From Ciceribacter lividus (GTDB lineage Bacteria; Pseudomonadota; Alphaproteobacteria; Rhizobiales; Rhizobiaceae): DNA of 64,000 bases. The stretch is taken from positions 34,290-98,289 of the forward strand of contig NZ_QPIX01000014.1 in assembly GCF_003337715.1 (NCBI RefSeq), written 5' to 3'. The position numbers were made by a program, and so were the translations under genes. Shown here piece by piece: positions 31,986 through 40,967 of this stretch (position 1 is the first letter of the stretch; every line of letters begins with the position of its first letter). The notes below the pieces were generated by a model. That model saw nothing but the letters and a program-made list of their open reading frames with translations, had not been told where the DNA came from and did no database searches.

Positions 31986-33503
31986 CTACAGAGCTGATTC
32001 GGCTGGTTCGATTCCAGCCTTTAGGCACCATTCTCGCAAAGGGGCAAGGACCGGATGCTCGAAGGCAATATCCAGATACCAGAGCGTCCGTGGCATATGC
32101 TTCATGTAGCCGGGCTTCTTGTCGCGTTGAAGGAGCCGCACCCACAAGCCTGCAAGCTTGCAGGCCCTTTGTGCCGACATGATCGACCATGCCTTGAGGA
32201 AGGTGCCTTCATCGAACGTGCCCTGTGCTCGCCGCAACGCCAGATACTCCGTCATCAGTTGATCAGCGAGATCGCGTTCGACGGTGACGCGTGCATCCTG
32301 CACGATGGAAACCACGTCATAGGCCGACGGCCCAATCATGGCGTCCTGGAAGTCGATGAGGCCGACGCGCCGTATTCCCTCTTCGCCGCCGCGCCAGATG
32401 ATGTTGGGTGAATGGAAGTCTCGCAGAACCAGCGTCTTTTCCACGTCATCGAGTTGATCGATCAGATCATCCCAGATCGCCAGGTATTCTTGACGCTCTG
32501 CAGCCGTGGCAGGCGTCCCGTTCCGTCTCCAGGGGAGATGCCAGTCGATCAGGAGTTCGGTTTCCATCTTCATCGCCGTCCTGTCATAGTCGGGCACGTG
32601 ATGGATATGGCCACTCGGTAGCGAGATATCGCGGTCGAAGTCGGTGTCGTGCAGTCGGGCGAGACAGGCGAGTGCGCCACGGTATCGGTCTGGAGCGGGC
32701 ATTCCGCTCTCGTCGAGAATGGTTTCTGTGCCGAGATCCTCCAGAAGCAGAATTCCCGCCTCGCAGTCGCTCTCAAGAATTTCCGGCGCGGCAAAGCCAC
32801 GTTCGCGCAGGCTCGTCGCGATTGCGACGAAGGGGTAGACGTCCTCGGCAAGATGGACAATTTGCGAGTAGGGTTTTCCGTCCCGGATAGGGGGACCGTT
32901 GGGTCGTCGCGGCGCGTCCATGAGCACCATGCGCTTGCCGGCGGCCGGATAAACGTACTCGTACGCCCTCGTGGAAGCATCGCCGATCAGGTGTCGTCGG
33001 GTTGCGTCGCGATAGCCGTGTCCATCGAGGAAGCTGCGGATTGCAAGCTTGCGCTCGATCCGCTGGAGCCGATCGGGGATAGCAGAGATCGTTACGCGAC
33101 GCCCGCCCTGGTCGAAGGCAATATCGACATCGATCCGGTCTGCCGGCAGCGCTTGTCCGGCTTTTTCAGGCCACTCGACAAGACAGACGCCCGCATCAAG
33201 CGCATCGCTGAAGCCGATCTCTTCCAGTTCCCGTTCGTCACTCAGGCGATACAGGTCGAAGTGAGCCACCGGCAGTCGCAAGTCGTAGTTTTGGACGAGG
33301 GTGAATGTTGGGCTAGGGACCTCGAGATAGTCGTCATCGGCCACCGCGCGCAGGAGGGCGCGCGCCAGGGTCGACTTGCCGGCACCCAGATCGCCCCGAA
33401 GGGCGAGGCAATCCCCGGCTGTGACAGCCAGCGCCAGGTCTTCGCCGAGGCGGATCGTGTCAGCCTCGGTGGCAAGAGAGAGTGTAAGGCTTCTCGGACT
33501 CAT
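31986..33503 (-). CDS. tsaE-amgK: TsaE - AmgK fusion: tRNA t6A ATPase plus cell-wall amino-sugar kinase
   Basis: The 505-residue protein joins two families. Residues about 1-150 are TsaE, the ATPase of tRNA threonylcarbamoyladenosine synthesis (Walker A ALRGDLGAGKSTLARALL, then SPTFTLVQNY and FDLYRL). Residues about 155-505 are an aminoglycoside-phosphotransferase-like kinase of the AmgK type, with LVLRDFHSPNIIW (catalytic Asp and Asn) and GLIDFQDAMIGPSAYD (metal-binding Asp). The frame is open throughout. The start overlaps the divL stop by four bases (ATGA), and murU follows five bases after the stop. The fusion recurs in Rhizobiales as I recall. Both activities are inferred from motifs. 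Confidence 0.88.
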   Translation of the reverse strand: MSPRSLTLSLATEADTIRLGEDLALAVTAGDCLALRGDLGAGKSTLARALLRAVADDDYLEVPSPTFTLVQNYDLRLPVAHFDLYRLSDERELEEIGFSDALDAGVCLVEWPEKAGQALPADRIDVDIAFDQGGRRVTISAIPDRLQRIERKLAIRSFLDGHGYRDATRRHLIGDASTRAYEYVYPAAGKRMVLMDAPRRPNGPPIRDGKPYSQIVHLAEDVYPFVAIATSLRERGFAAPEILESDCEAGILLLEDLGTETILDESGMPAPDRYRGALACLARLHDTDFDRDISLPSGHIHHVPDYDRTAMKMETELLIDWHLPWRRNGTPATAAERQEYLAIWDDLIDQLDDVEKTLVLRDFHSPNIIWRGGEEGIRRVGLIDFQDAMIGPSAYDVVSIVQDARVTVERDLADQLMTEYLALRRAQGTFDEGTFLKAWSIMSAQRACKLAGLWVRLLQRDKKPGYMKHMPRTLWYLDIAFEHPVLAPLREWCLKAGIEPAESAL

Positions 33504-36076
33504 TCTGCGGCAACGGATTGCGGGACGGCAGCCGAGGGGATTCGGCAGTGGACCGTCGTGCCGCGACCGGCGTCGCTGTCAATGGAAACCGTGCCGTGGT
33601 GCAAGCTGACGAAGCTCTCGACGATCGAGAGTCCGAGGCCTGCACCGGTCCGCTTGCCACCCTTGCTGTTCGACGAAAAGCGGTCGAAGACCGTGGCAAG
33701 AATGTCCTGAGGAATTCCGCAGCCGTGATCCGTGACGTTGAAGAGGAAGTCGGCACCTTCTCGCCAGCACTTGAGATTGACCGTGGAGCCTTCCGGCGAG
33801 AAGTTGACTGCGTTGGTGAGAAGCTTGACGAGAATTTGTTTCAGCCGCTGCGGATCGGCGACGATCTGTCCGAGATGGCCGGACGCATTGATCTCCAGCG
33901 CGACGTTGTTTTCCTGCAATCGGTCCGTCATCTGCATCGACACGTCGTCGAGGAGATCGTCCAAGTCTATTTCGGCATATTCGAGCCGCATGATCCCCGC
34001 ATCAACCGTGGCGAGATCAAGGATGTCGTTGACGATCGTCAGCAGTACGGCTGACGACGTCGAGATGTGGTCGATATATTCCGCCTGCCTCTCATTGAGC
34101 GGTCCGACGACGGGCGTCTTGAGAAGGTCGGTAAAGCCGATGATGTTTGTAAGCGGTGAGCGCAACTCGTAAGAAACATGCTGGACGAACTCGTTCTTGA
34201 GTTCGTCCGCCTTTTGCAGGGCTTCGTTTTTCTCCTTCAGGGCGCGCTCGGCCCGCACGCTGTCGGTCATGTTCACGAAGGTCAACATGGTTTGCGCATT
34301 CGGAAGCGGCGTCACCGCGAAATCGAGCACGAGGCCGGAATAGAGCTCAAGGGTTCCCTGACTCGACGGTCGCTCGTCATCGAAGCTCGTGATCATCTTG
34401 CTGAACGCCTTCCATCCGTCCGGCCTGTCGTAGGACGGCGCGCACGCGGCCTCAATGCTGCGAATATGAGTGCCGGGCGTGGCCTCCGCTTCGGTAATGC
34501 CCCAGAGGGCGCGGAAAGCGGGGTTGGAAAGCTGTATCCGGCCGTCAGGGCCGAAGACTGCAACACCTTCGGAGAGGTGGTCGATTGTCTCGCCCTGGAC
34601 ACGCACGAGCGTATTGTAGCGGGTCTCGAGGTCGACCTGTTCGGTCAGGTTCTCGAAGACCCAGGTCGCACCGCCTTGCGGGTGCGCCGAGGCGATGACG
34701 CGCAGCGTTTGCCCGTTCGGAAGATGCCAAAGGTCGGTCTGTGTTTCGAAGGACCGGTAGACCGAAAGTGCGTTTTCCTTCCAGTTCTTCCAGTTGAGCT
34801 GTTCCGGCAACTTGTTCGCCGCTCGCAGACGATCGAGAAATTCACTGTTGTCCGGCCGCGCTTCCAGGAACGGTGTGTCGAGCTGCCAGAGTTGGGCAAA
34901 AGCCTGATTGTAGAACTGCAGCCGACGGTCCCGGTCGAAGATCGCCACCGCGGTGGCAAGATGGTCCAGCGTATCGGCGTGGCTCTTGAGAGTACGGGTA
35001 AGCTCTTCGCGTAGCGATTCCGCTTGCGAGATGTCGATCGCCATGCCGCCGGAACCCGACGCGCTCCTCGCGTCGACGACGTCGAAGAAGGTTCGATTGC
35101 CTCGCACGACGGTGGAGACCTTCTCGTGGAACGGTGATTCAGGCGTTGAGGTCGCCCGGATCCTCTCCCGGGATACCGTCCCCAGAATCTCCCGTTCCTC
35201 GGTGACTGCCTGGGCGGGTGACGTAGCTTCCACCGCCTCGGAGTAGGCTTGGTTGACCCAGACCAGACGTCCCTCCGTATCGCGCTGCCAGACCGGCTGC
35301 TCGATCGCGTCCAAGAGTGCTTCGAAGGTCGCTATCGATGCCTTTAGCCGGGATCGCTCGATCTTCAACTCGGCCAGTTCGGCGCGGAGATTGTTGAGGG
35401 CCACGAACCGCGCAAAGGCGCGGCCGCCCGACAGGCGTCCTTGAACCTCGATCACCTCCTGGTGGTTGGTTTCGACGATAAGGTCGAAGGACTGCGCGTC
35501 GAAGCGCAGCCGTTCTATCGCCTTGTCGAGTTCTCCGGCCGAGGAGGGCTTTAGCCAGCGACCGAAAGCCAGGAATTCGCTCTCGGCCTGCGGCGCACCC
35601 GTTTCACCGGGAAGTTGGCCGAGGAATTCCGGTTTGCGGTCGTTTCCGTCCCAGATGACGATGCGCCTGTTCTTGTCGGCGATGATCGCCTGATAGCGTG
35701 AAATTCGCTGTCTGGCGTCGGAGAGTGCAGAACGCATCTCCTGACTTTCCGCCTCGAGGGTACCACGCTGACGGATAAGCCATACAGCCGACAGCAGCGC
35801 GGCGGAGAGGATACCGATCACTAGCGAGAATCCGACCATCTCGGAGGAAGTGAAGAGCCGCTGCACCTGAGCGGCACCTGCTTCAGCCTGCGCGATTGCA
35901 GGCAGGAGTGTGCCGCCCAGTATTGTGCCCGCAAGGTAAGCGCTACGCCATCGCAAAAGAGCTGAAGCCGCATGCTGCGAGTGGTTCTTCGGCTTCGGAG
36001 TACGTGCAAGCAGGCGCCGTATACGACCGCTGCGCACCGTGCCCCGCCTGCACGGATTATCTCTGTTTACCGACAT
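33500..36076 (-). CDS. divL: DivL-type PAS sensor pseudokinase (Tyr replaces the phospho-His)
   Basis: The 858-residue membrane protein has hydrophobic segments near residues 45-62 and 80-100. About three PAS-like domains follow (around 255-345, 370-480 and 500-610), then a HisKA domain and a GHKL ATPase with LLTNAVNFSPEG, DHGCGIP and GAGLGL. The H-box reads FVQHVSYELRSPL: Tyr636 stands where kinases have His. That substitution is the hallmark of Caulobacter DivL, which binds CckA and DivK and tunes CtrA. Linkage to tsaE also recalls Caulobacter. The gene is separated from ahcY by a terminator and overlaps tsaE-amgK. Confidence 0.88.
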   Translation of the reverse strand: MSVNRDNPCRRGTVRSGRIRRLLARTPKPKNHSQHAASALLRWRSAYLAGTILGGTLLPAIAQAEAGAAQVQRLFTSSEMVGFSLVIGILSAALLSAVWLIRQRGTLEAESQEMRSALSDARQRISRYQAIIADKNRRIVIWDGNDRKPEFLGQLPGETGAPQAESEFLAFGRWLKPSSAGELDKAIERLRFDAQSFDLIVETNHQEVIEVQGRLSGGRAFARFVALNNLRAELAELKIERSRLKASIATFEALLDAIEQPVWQRDTEGRLVWVNQAYSEAVEATSPAQAVTEEREILGTVSRERIRATSTPESPFHEKVSTVVRGNRTFFDVVDARSASGSGGMAIDISQAESLREELTRTLKSHADTLDHLATAVAIFDRDRRLQFYNQAFAQLWQLDTPFLEARPDNSEFLDRLRAANKLPEQLNWKNWKENALSVYRSFETQTDLWHLPNGQTLRVIASAHPQGGATWVFENLTEQVDLETRYNTLVRVQGETIDHLSEGVAVFGPDGRIQLSNPAFRALWGITEAEATPGTHIRSIEAACAPSYDRPDGWKAFSKMITSFDDERPSSQGTLELYSGLVLDFAVTPLPNAQTMLTFVNMTDSVRAERALKEKNEALQKADELKNEFVQHVSYELRSPLTNIIGFTDLLKTPVVGPLNERQAEYIDHISTSSAVLLTIVNDILDLATVDAGIMRLEYAEIDLDDLLDDVSMQMTDRLQENNVALEINASGHLGQIVADPQRLKQILVKLLTNAVNFSPEGSTVNLKCWREGADFLFNVTDHGCGIPQDILATVFDRFSSNSKGGKRTGAGLGLSIVESFVSLHHGTVSIDSDAGRGTTVHCRIPSAAVPQSVAAE

Positions 36077-36210
36077 ATTCGGTCTGTCTCCGTCCTATGT
36101 GCCGCATCTCGACAAGACATCCCACTTCGCGTGGCCGCGCCGAAGCGCGAGGCGCGAATCAAGTCTTAAAACAATACTGCCTAAGGGAATCGGCGGGAAG
36201 TATTGGGCTC

Positions 36211-36246
36211 AAAAAAGAAGTCGCGACCTCTGTCAAGGTCGCGACT
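36211..36246 (-). terminator. Rho-independent terminator after ahcY
   Basis: AGTCGCGACCT and AGGTCGCGACT (36219-36229 and 36236-36246) form a perfect 11-bp stem with a six-base loop. On the minus strand it is followed by TCTTTTTTG. It ends ahcY transcription before divL. Confidence 0.9.
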
Positions 36247-36275
36247 ACTACATCTTGTGGATACTTGCGGTAGCA

Positions 36276-37676
36276 TTAATAGCGATAGTGGTCAGACTTG
36301 AACGGCCCCTGGGGTGTGACGCCGATATAAGAAGCCTGTTCTTCCGACAGTTCGGTCAGCCGCACGCCGAGTTTTTCAAGATGCAACCTGGCGACTTTCT
36401 CATCCAGATGCTTGGGGAGCACGTACACCCGGTTTTCATAAGCGCTTGGCTTCGTGAACAGTTCGATCTGCGCGAGCACCTGATTGGTGAACGACGCCGA
36501 CATGACGAAGGACGGATGACCGGTCGCATTGCCGAGATTCAGCAGACGGCCCTCGGACAGAAGAATGATTCGGTTGCCCTTCGGGAACTCGATCATGTCG
36601 ACCTGTGGCTTGATGTTCGTCCACTTGAGATTGCGCAAGGCCGCGACCTGGATCTCGTTGTCGAAATGGCCGATGTTCCCGACGATGGCCATGTCCTTCA
36701 TTGCACGCATGTGCTCGATGCGGATGACGTCGCGATTGCCTGTGGTGGTTACAAAGATATCTGCGCTCGAGGTTACGTCCTCGAGTTGAACGACTTCGTA
36801 GCCGTCCATCGCCGCCTGCAGTGCGCAGATGGGGTCGACCTCGGTAACCTTTACGCGCGCGCCTGCTCCGCGAAGCGACGCGGCCGAGCCCTTGCCCACA
36901 TCGCCATAGCCGCAGACCACCGCCACCTTGCCGGCCATCATCACGTCCGTTGCGCGGCGGATGCCGTCGACGAGCGATTCCTTGCAGCCGTACTTGTTAT
37001 CGAACTTCGATTTCGTGACCGAGTCATTGACGTTGATGGCCGGGAACGGAAGCAGGCCCTTCTGGCTCAACTGGTAGAGGCGATTGACGCCTGTCGTCGT
37101 CTCTTCCGTCACGCCGCGGATTGCGTCACGCTGTTTGGTGAACCAACCCGGCGAAGCGACCAACCGCTTCTTGATCTGAGCGAAGAGAATTTCCTCTTCC
37201 TCGGAATGCGGATGGCTCAAAACATCCTCGCCGGCTTCGGCTCTTGCTCCGAGCAGGATGTACATGGTGGCATCGCCACCGTCATCGAGGATCATGTTCG
37301 AGAGACCGCCGTCGGTCCACTGGAAAATCCGGTCGGTGTAGGTCCAATAGTCCTGCAGTGACTCTCCCTTGACGGCGAACACCGGAATGCCGGCAGCGGC
37401 GATCGCAGCAGCGGCGTGGTCCTGGGTGGAAAAAATATTGCAGGAGGCCCAGCGAACCTCGGCTCCAAGGGCCACCAAGGTTTCGATCAGAACTGCCGTC
37501 TGGATCGTCATGTGGAGGGAGCCGGTGATGCGTGCACCCTTGAGCGGCTTCTGCTCGCCGAACTCGGTGCGGCAGGCCATAAGGCCAGGCATTTCGGTTT
37601 CGGCAATGTCGATCTCCTTGCGACCGAAATCCGCAAGTCCGATATCCGCGACGATATAGTCTTTATTTGTGCTCAT
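36276..37676 (-). CDS. ahcY: S-adenosylhomocysteine hydrolase
   Basis: AhcY splits S-adenosylhomocysteine into homocysteine and adenosine, which keeps methylation going. The 466-residue protein has [19 protein letters not shown] (NAD-binding loop), the catalytic region [12 protein letters not shown] and the conserved C-terminal KSDHYRY. The length is typical of the bacterial long form. A palindromic operator candidate lies about 140 bases upstream (37812-37839) and a clear terminator follows, so it is probably a single-gene unit. Confidence 0.97.
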   Translation of the reverse strand: MSTNKDYIVADIGLADFGRKEIDIAETEMPGLMACRTEFGEQKPLKGARITGSLHMTIQTAVLIETLVALGAEVRWASCNIFSTQDHAAAAIAAAGIPVFAVKGESLQDYWTYTDRIFQWTDGGLSNMILDDGGDATMYILLGARAEAGEDVLSHPHSEEEEILFAQIKKRLVASPGWFTKQRDAIRGVTEETTTGVNRLYQLSQKGLLPFPAINVNDSVTKSKFDNKYGCKESLVDGIRRATDVMMAGKVAVVCGYGDVGKGSAASLRGAGARVKVTEVDPICALQAAMDGYEVVQLEDVTSSADIFVTTTGNRDVIRIEHMRAMKDMAIVGNIGHFDNEIQVAALRNLKWTNIKPQVDMIEFPKGNRIILLSEGRLLNLGNATGHPSFVMSASFTNQVLAQIELFTKPSAYENRVYVLPKHLDEKVARLHLEKLGVRLTELSEEQASYIGVTPQGPFKSDHYRY

Positions 37677-37811
37677 GAAGCTCTCCCGGCTGGAATTCTG
37701 GCGGCACTGTGCGCCCTTAGGACGGGTATGCGCGCGAGGTAATCGTCCGGCTCTGCGGAGCCGGTTCCAATGGGAAGCGTTTAGCAGGCTTAATGGCGAT
37801 TGGCAACCGAG

Positions 37812-37839
37812 ATATAAAGAAGTCTTTATGTCTTTATAT
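37812..37839. promoter_or_regulatory. Candidate operator upstream of ahcY
   Basis: ATATAAAGA (37812-37820) and its exact complement TCTTTATAT (37831-37839) form a 9-bp inverted repeat. Inside it GTCTTTAT occurs twice in tandem (37822-37837). It is AT-rich in a GC-rich genome. SahR controls ahcY in many Proteobacteria and would be one candidate ligand, but I cannot confirm its motif. The spacer to ptsH is only ten bases on the other side. Confidence 0.45.
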
Positions 37840-37849
37840 GGGGTAGGGA

Positions 37850-38125
37850 TCAGGCTTCCTCGCCGAACTTGTCCGAGACCAGAGTCTCGAGCGCGTCCAG
37901 TACTTCCTTTGCTTCATTGCCGCTGGCGGACACCATGATCGTGCACCCGGGACTTGCTGCCAGCATCATGAGGCCCATGATCGACGTCCCACCGACGGCG
38001 GTCCCGTCCTTCGCAACCGTCACTCTCGCATCGAAGCCGCTGACGGTCTGCACGAATTTGGCCGAGGCGCGTGCATGTAGACCGCGCTTGTTGGTAATCA
38101 CGAGTTCACGAGACGCCGATGTCAT
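37850..38125 (-). CDS. ptsH: HPr phosphocarrier protein (PTS)
   Basis: The 91-residue HPr has the active-site region [14 protein letters not shown] with His17 (His15 of the classic numbering) and the regulatory serine Ser48 in [13 protein letters not shown] (Ser46 equivalent). It accepts phosphate from enzyme I and passes it to EIIA proteins; HprK can phosphorylate the serine. It follows the EIIA gene by 18 bases. No sugar permease is nearby, so the system is probably regulatory, as in other alphaproteobacteria. Confidence 0.95.
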   Translation of the reverse strand: MTSASRELVITNKRGLHARASAKFVQTVSGFDARVTVAKDGTAVGGTSIMGLMMLAASPGCTIMVSASGNEAKEVLDALETLVSDKFGEEA

Positions 38126-38143
38126 GGAGTTTCTTTCAAGGCA

Positions 38144-38545
38144 TTACTTGCCACTGAGGACGCGGCTGGCGACGTTTATGTACTTCCGGCCGGCCTCCGA
38201 GGCCTCAACCAGCGCCTTCTCCATGTTGTTCTCGCCACGGATGCCGGCGAGCTTGATCAACATGGGAAGGTTGACGCCGGCGATCACTTCGATGCGCCCG
38301 GCGTTCATGACCGAAATTGCGAGGTTTGAAGGAGTGCCGCCGAACATGTCGGTCAGGATGACCACTCCGTGGCCATCATCTGCGCGCTGGACCGCGTCCA
38401 GAATGTCCTGGCGGCGTTGGTCCATGTCGTCTTCCGGGCCGATCGATACCGTTTCTATAAATTTCTGCGGTCCAACCACGTGCTCTACCGCGTGATGGAA
38501 CTCTTCAGCCAGCTTGCCATGGGTGACAAGCACAAGTCCGATCAT
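38144..38545 (-). CDS. manX: PTS EIIA component, mannose family (ManX-like)
   Basis: The 133-residue EIIA-Man domain begins MIGLVLVTHGKLAEE with the phospho-acceptor His9, and has GVVILTDMFGGTPSNLA. It takes phosphate from HPr. With no EIIB/EIIC partner in the cluster it is likely a regulator. In other alphaproteobacteria the incomplete PTS affects carbon use and exopolysaccharide. The start at 38545 gives the family N-terminus; seven extra residues upstream are rejected. Confidence 0.93.
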   Translation of the reverse strand: MIGLVLVTHGKLAEEFHHAVEHVVGPQKFIETVSIGPEDDMDQRRQDILDAVQRADDGHGVVILTDMFGGTPSNLAISVMNAGRIEVIAGVNLPMLIKLAGIRGENNMEKALVEASEAGRKYINVASRVLSGK

Positions 38546-38671
38546 TCTCTTTCTGCCCCTTTGCATATGCAGTCAGATGGTCAGATAGTGCAATGCAGCA
38601 ACTTCGTCCATCAGTGGCTGGTCATCTTGGCGATGTAAATCCGAAGTGCAAGCCAAAAATGCGGCGATATC

Positions 38672-39133
38672 TTAGGGGCTGACCGTTCCCGAGGCCCTCA
38701 TGACGGCCTCAATAAAGGAAAACGGAGCCGGTATGCCGAGGGGTAGGCGGAAAAGAGGGAGCGTGATGCCGTGCGCGACCGGGAACCGCTCGCCTTCCGG
38801 GGGAAGGCGCTCTGCAGTCGCGGGGTCCACGGGAGATATGGCAACCTGCATTAGTGCGGACGGCAAGCGTTCGACTTCGGCAATTCCGCCGTGCCGCAGT
38901 TCGACAAGGCCCGAAATCGTTGGAGGACAGCGCGCCAGCAGATGATCGCCTAGCCTGCTGACGAGAACGCGGTCGTCTGCGACAAGCGCCGCGAATTGAC
39001 CGAGGGCCCGAGCTTCGCTCAGGCAGGCGAAAGCCTGCGTGGATTTACCGACACCCGAAGGGCCAACGAAGAGCAGGCCGGTCGTGCCGACGACGATCGC
39101 CGTAGCATGAATATTGATCTCTGCCGCGCTCAT
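38672..39133 (-). CDS. hprK: Short HPr kinase/phosphorylase (kinase domain only)
   Basis: The 153-residue protein has the P-loop GPSGVGKST at residues 24-32 and VADDRVLVSRLG, and matches the C-terminal catalytic half of HprK. Firmicute HprK is about 310 residues; the N-terminal regulatory domain is absent here, as is usual in alphaproteobacteria. It phosphorylates HPr on the regulatory serine. The start overlaps the chvG stop by four bases (ATGA), which ties the PTS branch to the ChvG-ChvI system. Confidence 0.92.
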   Translation of the reverse strand: MSAAEINIHATAIVVGTTGLLFVGPSGVGKSTQAFACLSEARALGQFAALVADDRVLVSRLGDHLLARCPPTISGLVELRHGGIAEVERLPSALMQVAISPVDPATAERLPPEGERFPVAHGITLPLFRLPLGIPAPFSFIEAVMRASGTVSP

Positions 39134-40911
39134 TGCGCGGGCTCGACCGGTAGTGACAGCGTGAAGCGTGCGCCGAGTGTCCCGCCGGTGGTGGTATCGG
39201 TGATGTTTTCCGCTTTCAACGTTCCGCCATGTGCTTCGGCGATCTGGCGACTGATCGAAAGACCCAGGCCGGAATTCTGACCAAAGCTCTCACCCTCCGG
39301 CCGGTCCGTATAGAAGCGCTCAAAGACGCGGTCGACATTTTCGATCTGAATGCCGGGGCCATTGTCGTCCACCTGAACGACGCAACGACCCTTGGTGCGG
39401 AAGAGCCGAACGGTGATGCGTCCTCCCTTTTCCGGCACGAAGGAGCGAGCATTTTCGATAAGGTTGGTGACGACCTGACCAAGCCTCAGGTCGTGGCCGT
39501 TGACGACGAAGGATGTTCTTGCACCCGGCCTACGGTCCACGACGAGGGTAATGTCCACCGGCTTCTTCGTGCTGCGGATTTGCCGGGAGATGTCCACCAT
39601 GCTGGAGAGCAGTTGCTCGAGATCGACGGGTTTGGCATCGCTGCGGGCTAGCTCAGCGTCGAGACGCGAGGCATCCGAGATGTCGCTGATCAGGCGGTCC
39701 AGGCGTTTCACGTCATGCTGGATGACGTCCAGCAGCCGCTGCCGAGATGTGTCCGTTCGGGCGAGTGGCAGCGTCTCCACAGCGCTCCGCAGCGACGTGA
39801 GCGGGTTCTTCAGTTCATGGCTGACGTCGGCTGCAAAGCTCTCTATCGCATCGATCCTGTCGTAGAGGGCGGTGGTCATCTCGCGCAGCGCGACGGACAG
39901 GTTGCCGATTTCATCCTGTCGGGCGGAAAAATCCGGAATCTCCTCGCGTTCCTTCGCTCCACGGCGAACGCGGATCGCGGCGGCGGAGAGCCGGCGCAGC
40001 GGAGTCGCTATTGTAGAGGATAAGAGCAAGGAGACGACGATGTTGACGAGCGCGGCGACTCCGAAAACGCGCAGGATTGCGAGGCGTTCGGCGTGGACGA
40101 TCTTGTCGATATCGCCGGCCTGCGTGGAGAGGAGCAGGACGCCGAGCACTGCGCGGAACCGTTGGACAGGCACCGCAACCGAAACGATCAGAGCACCCGA
40201 ATCGGTGACACGGACGACTGCTCCTCGCACGCCGGTAAGGGCGTTCATGACCTCTGGGTAGATTGAACCGTCTCCGCCGGGCGCCTCTTTGTAGAGGGGC
40301 AGCCCGCTTGGCTGCAGCATACGGTTGAACATCCGGGCGAGCCATTCGAGTACGCCGGGCGATTCGTTCTCTATTGGCGGGAGGTCGAACCGGAGGACCT
40401 GACCACGCGAATATAGATGACGTGAGTCGAGGAGCAAGTTCGCATCAGCATCAAAGAGGCGTGCGCGCGTGCGCGTCGGCGAGATCAGACGTCTCAGCAC
40501 GGGGGCGACCCGTTCCGGGTTGATCGGAAACTCGAGGTCCTCGTCGTTCGGCACCGGGGTGATGCTTTGTCCTGCTTGCAGTTCGAGCAGTTTCTGTGGA
40601 TCGATGGTGATCGAGTTGGTGTCGACGGACGCCGAAGCGGAGATCGCCCCGGCCATGATCTCGCCCTGCGTCAAAAGGCTTTCCACGCGCGCGTCGATCA
40701 GCCCTTCGCGGAACTGGTTCAGATAGAGGATCCCCCCGACCAGCACAAAAAGAGCGGCAAGATTGAAGAAGACGATCCGTCGCGTGAGACTGGAGAACAG
40801 CGCGTGACCGAAAATGCGGCGGATGAGCGTAAAAGGATGCGACAGGAAACGGCGCCCCTCGGACGGGTTGTCCGTCTCCTCCAAATTTGAACTGGAAACC
40901 TGTTGCTCCAA
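39130..40911 (-). CDS. chvG: ChvG (ExoS) membrane sensor histidine kinase
   Basis: The 593-residue kinase has an N-terminal transmembrane helix (IVFFNLAALFVLVGGILYL), a periplasmic domain of roughly 200 residues, and a second helix (VFGVAALVNIVVSLLL). HAMP and HisKA domains follow (FAADVSHELKNPLTSLRSAV), then the GHKL ATPase (LIENARSFVPEKGG and DNGPGI). With ChvI it controls succinoglycan, flagella, acid response and symbiosis or virulence in Sinorhizobium and Agrobacterium. It lies 56 bases after chvI and overlaps hprK. The repressor ExoR is not in this window. Confidence 0.95.
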   Translation of the reverse strand: MEQQVSSSNLEETDNPSEGRRFLSHPFTLIRRIFGHALFSSLTRRIVFFNLAALFVLVGGILYLNQFREGLIDARVESLLTQGEIMAGAISASASVDTNSITIDPQKLLELQAGQSITPVPNDEDLEFPINPERVAPVLRRLISPTRTRARLFDADANLLLDSRHLYSRGQVLRFDLPPIENESPGVLEWLARMFNRMLQPSGLPLYKEAPGGDGSIYPEVMNALTGVRGAVVRVTDSGALIVSVAVPVQRFRAVLGVLLLSTQAGDIDKIVHAERLAILRVFGVAALVNIVVSLLLSSTIATPLRRLSAAAIRVRRGAKEREEIPDFSARQDEIGNLSVALREMTTALYDRIDAIESFAADVSHELKNPLTSLRSAVETLPLARTDTSRQRLLDVIQHDVKRLDRLISDISDASRLDAELARSDAKPVDLEQLLSSMVDISRQIRSTKKPVDITLVVDRRPGARTSFVVNGHDLRLGQVVTNLIENARSFVPEKGGRITVRLFRTKGRCVVQVDDNGPGIQIENVDRVFERFYTDRPEGESFGQNSGLGLSISRQIAEAHGGTLKAENITDTTTGGTLGARFTLSLPVEPAQ

Positions 40912-40967
40912 ACGTCAACCTCATTTGCACGGCACCATGCCGGCAGGAGCCGAAACGACGGATGCCG

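Noticed and set aside
36039..37361. A 440-codon open frame antisense to ahcY
   Set aside because: It mirrors the conserved ahcY codons; its translation has no recognisable motif, and the real gene has its own terminator.
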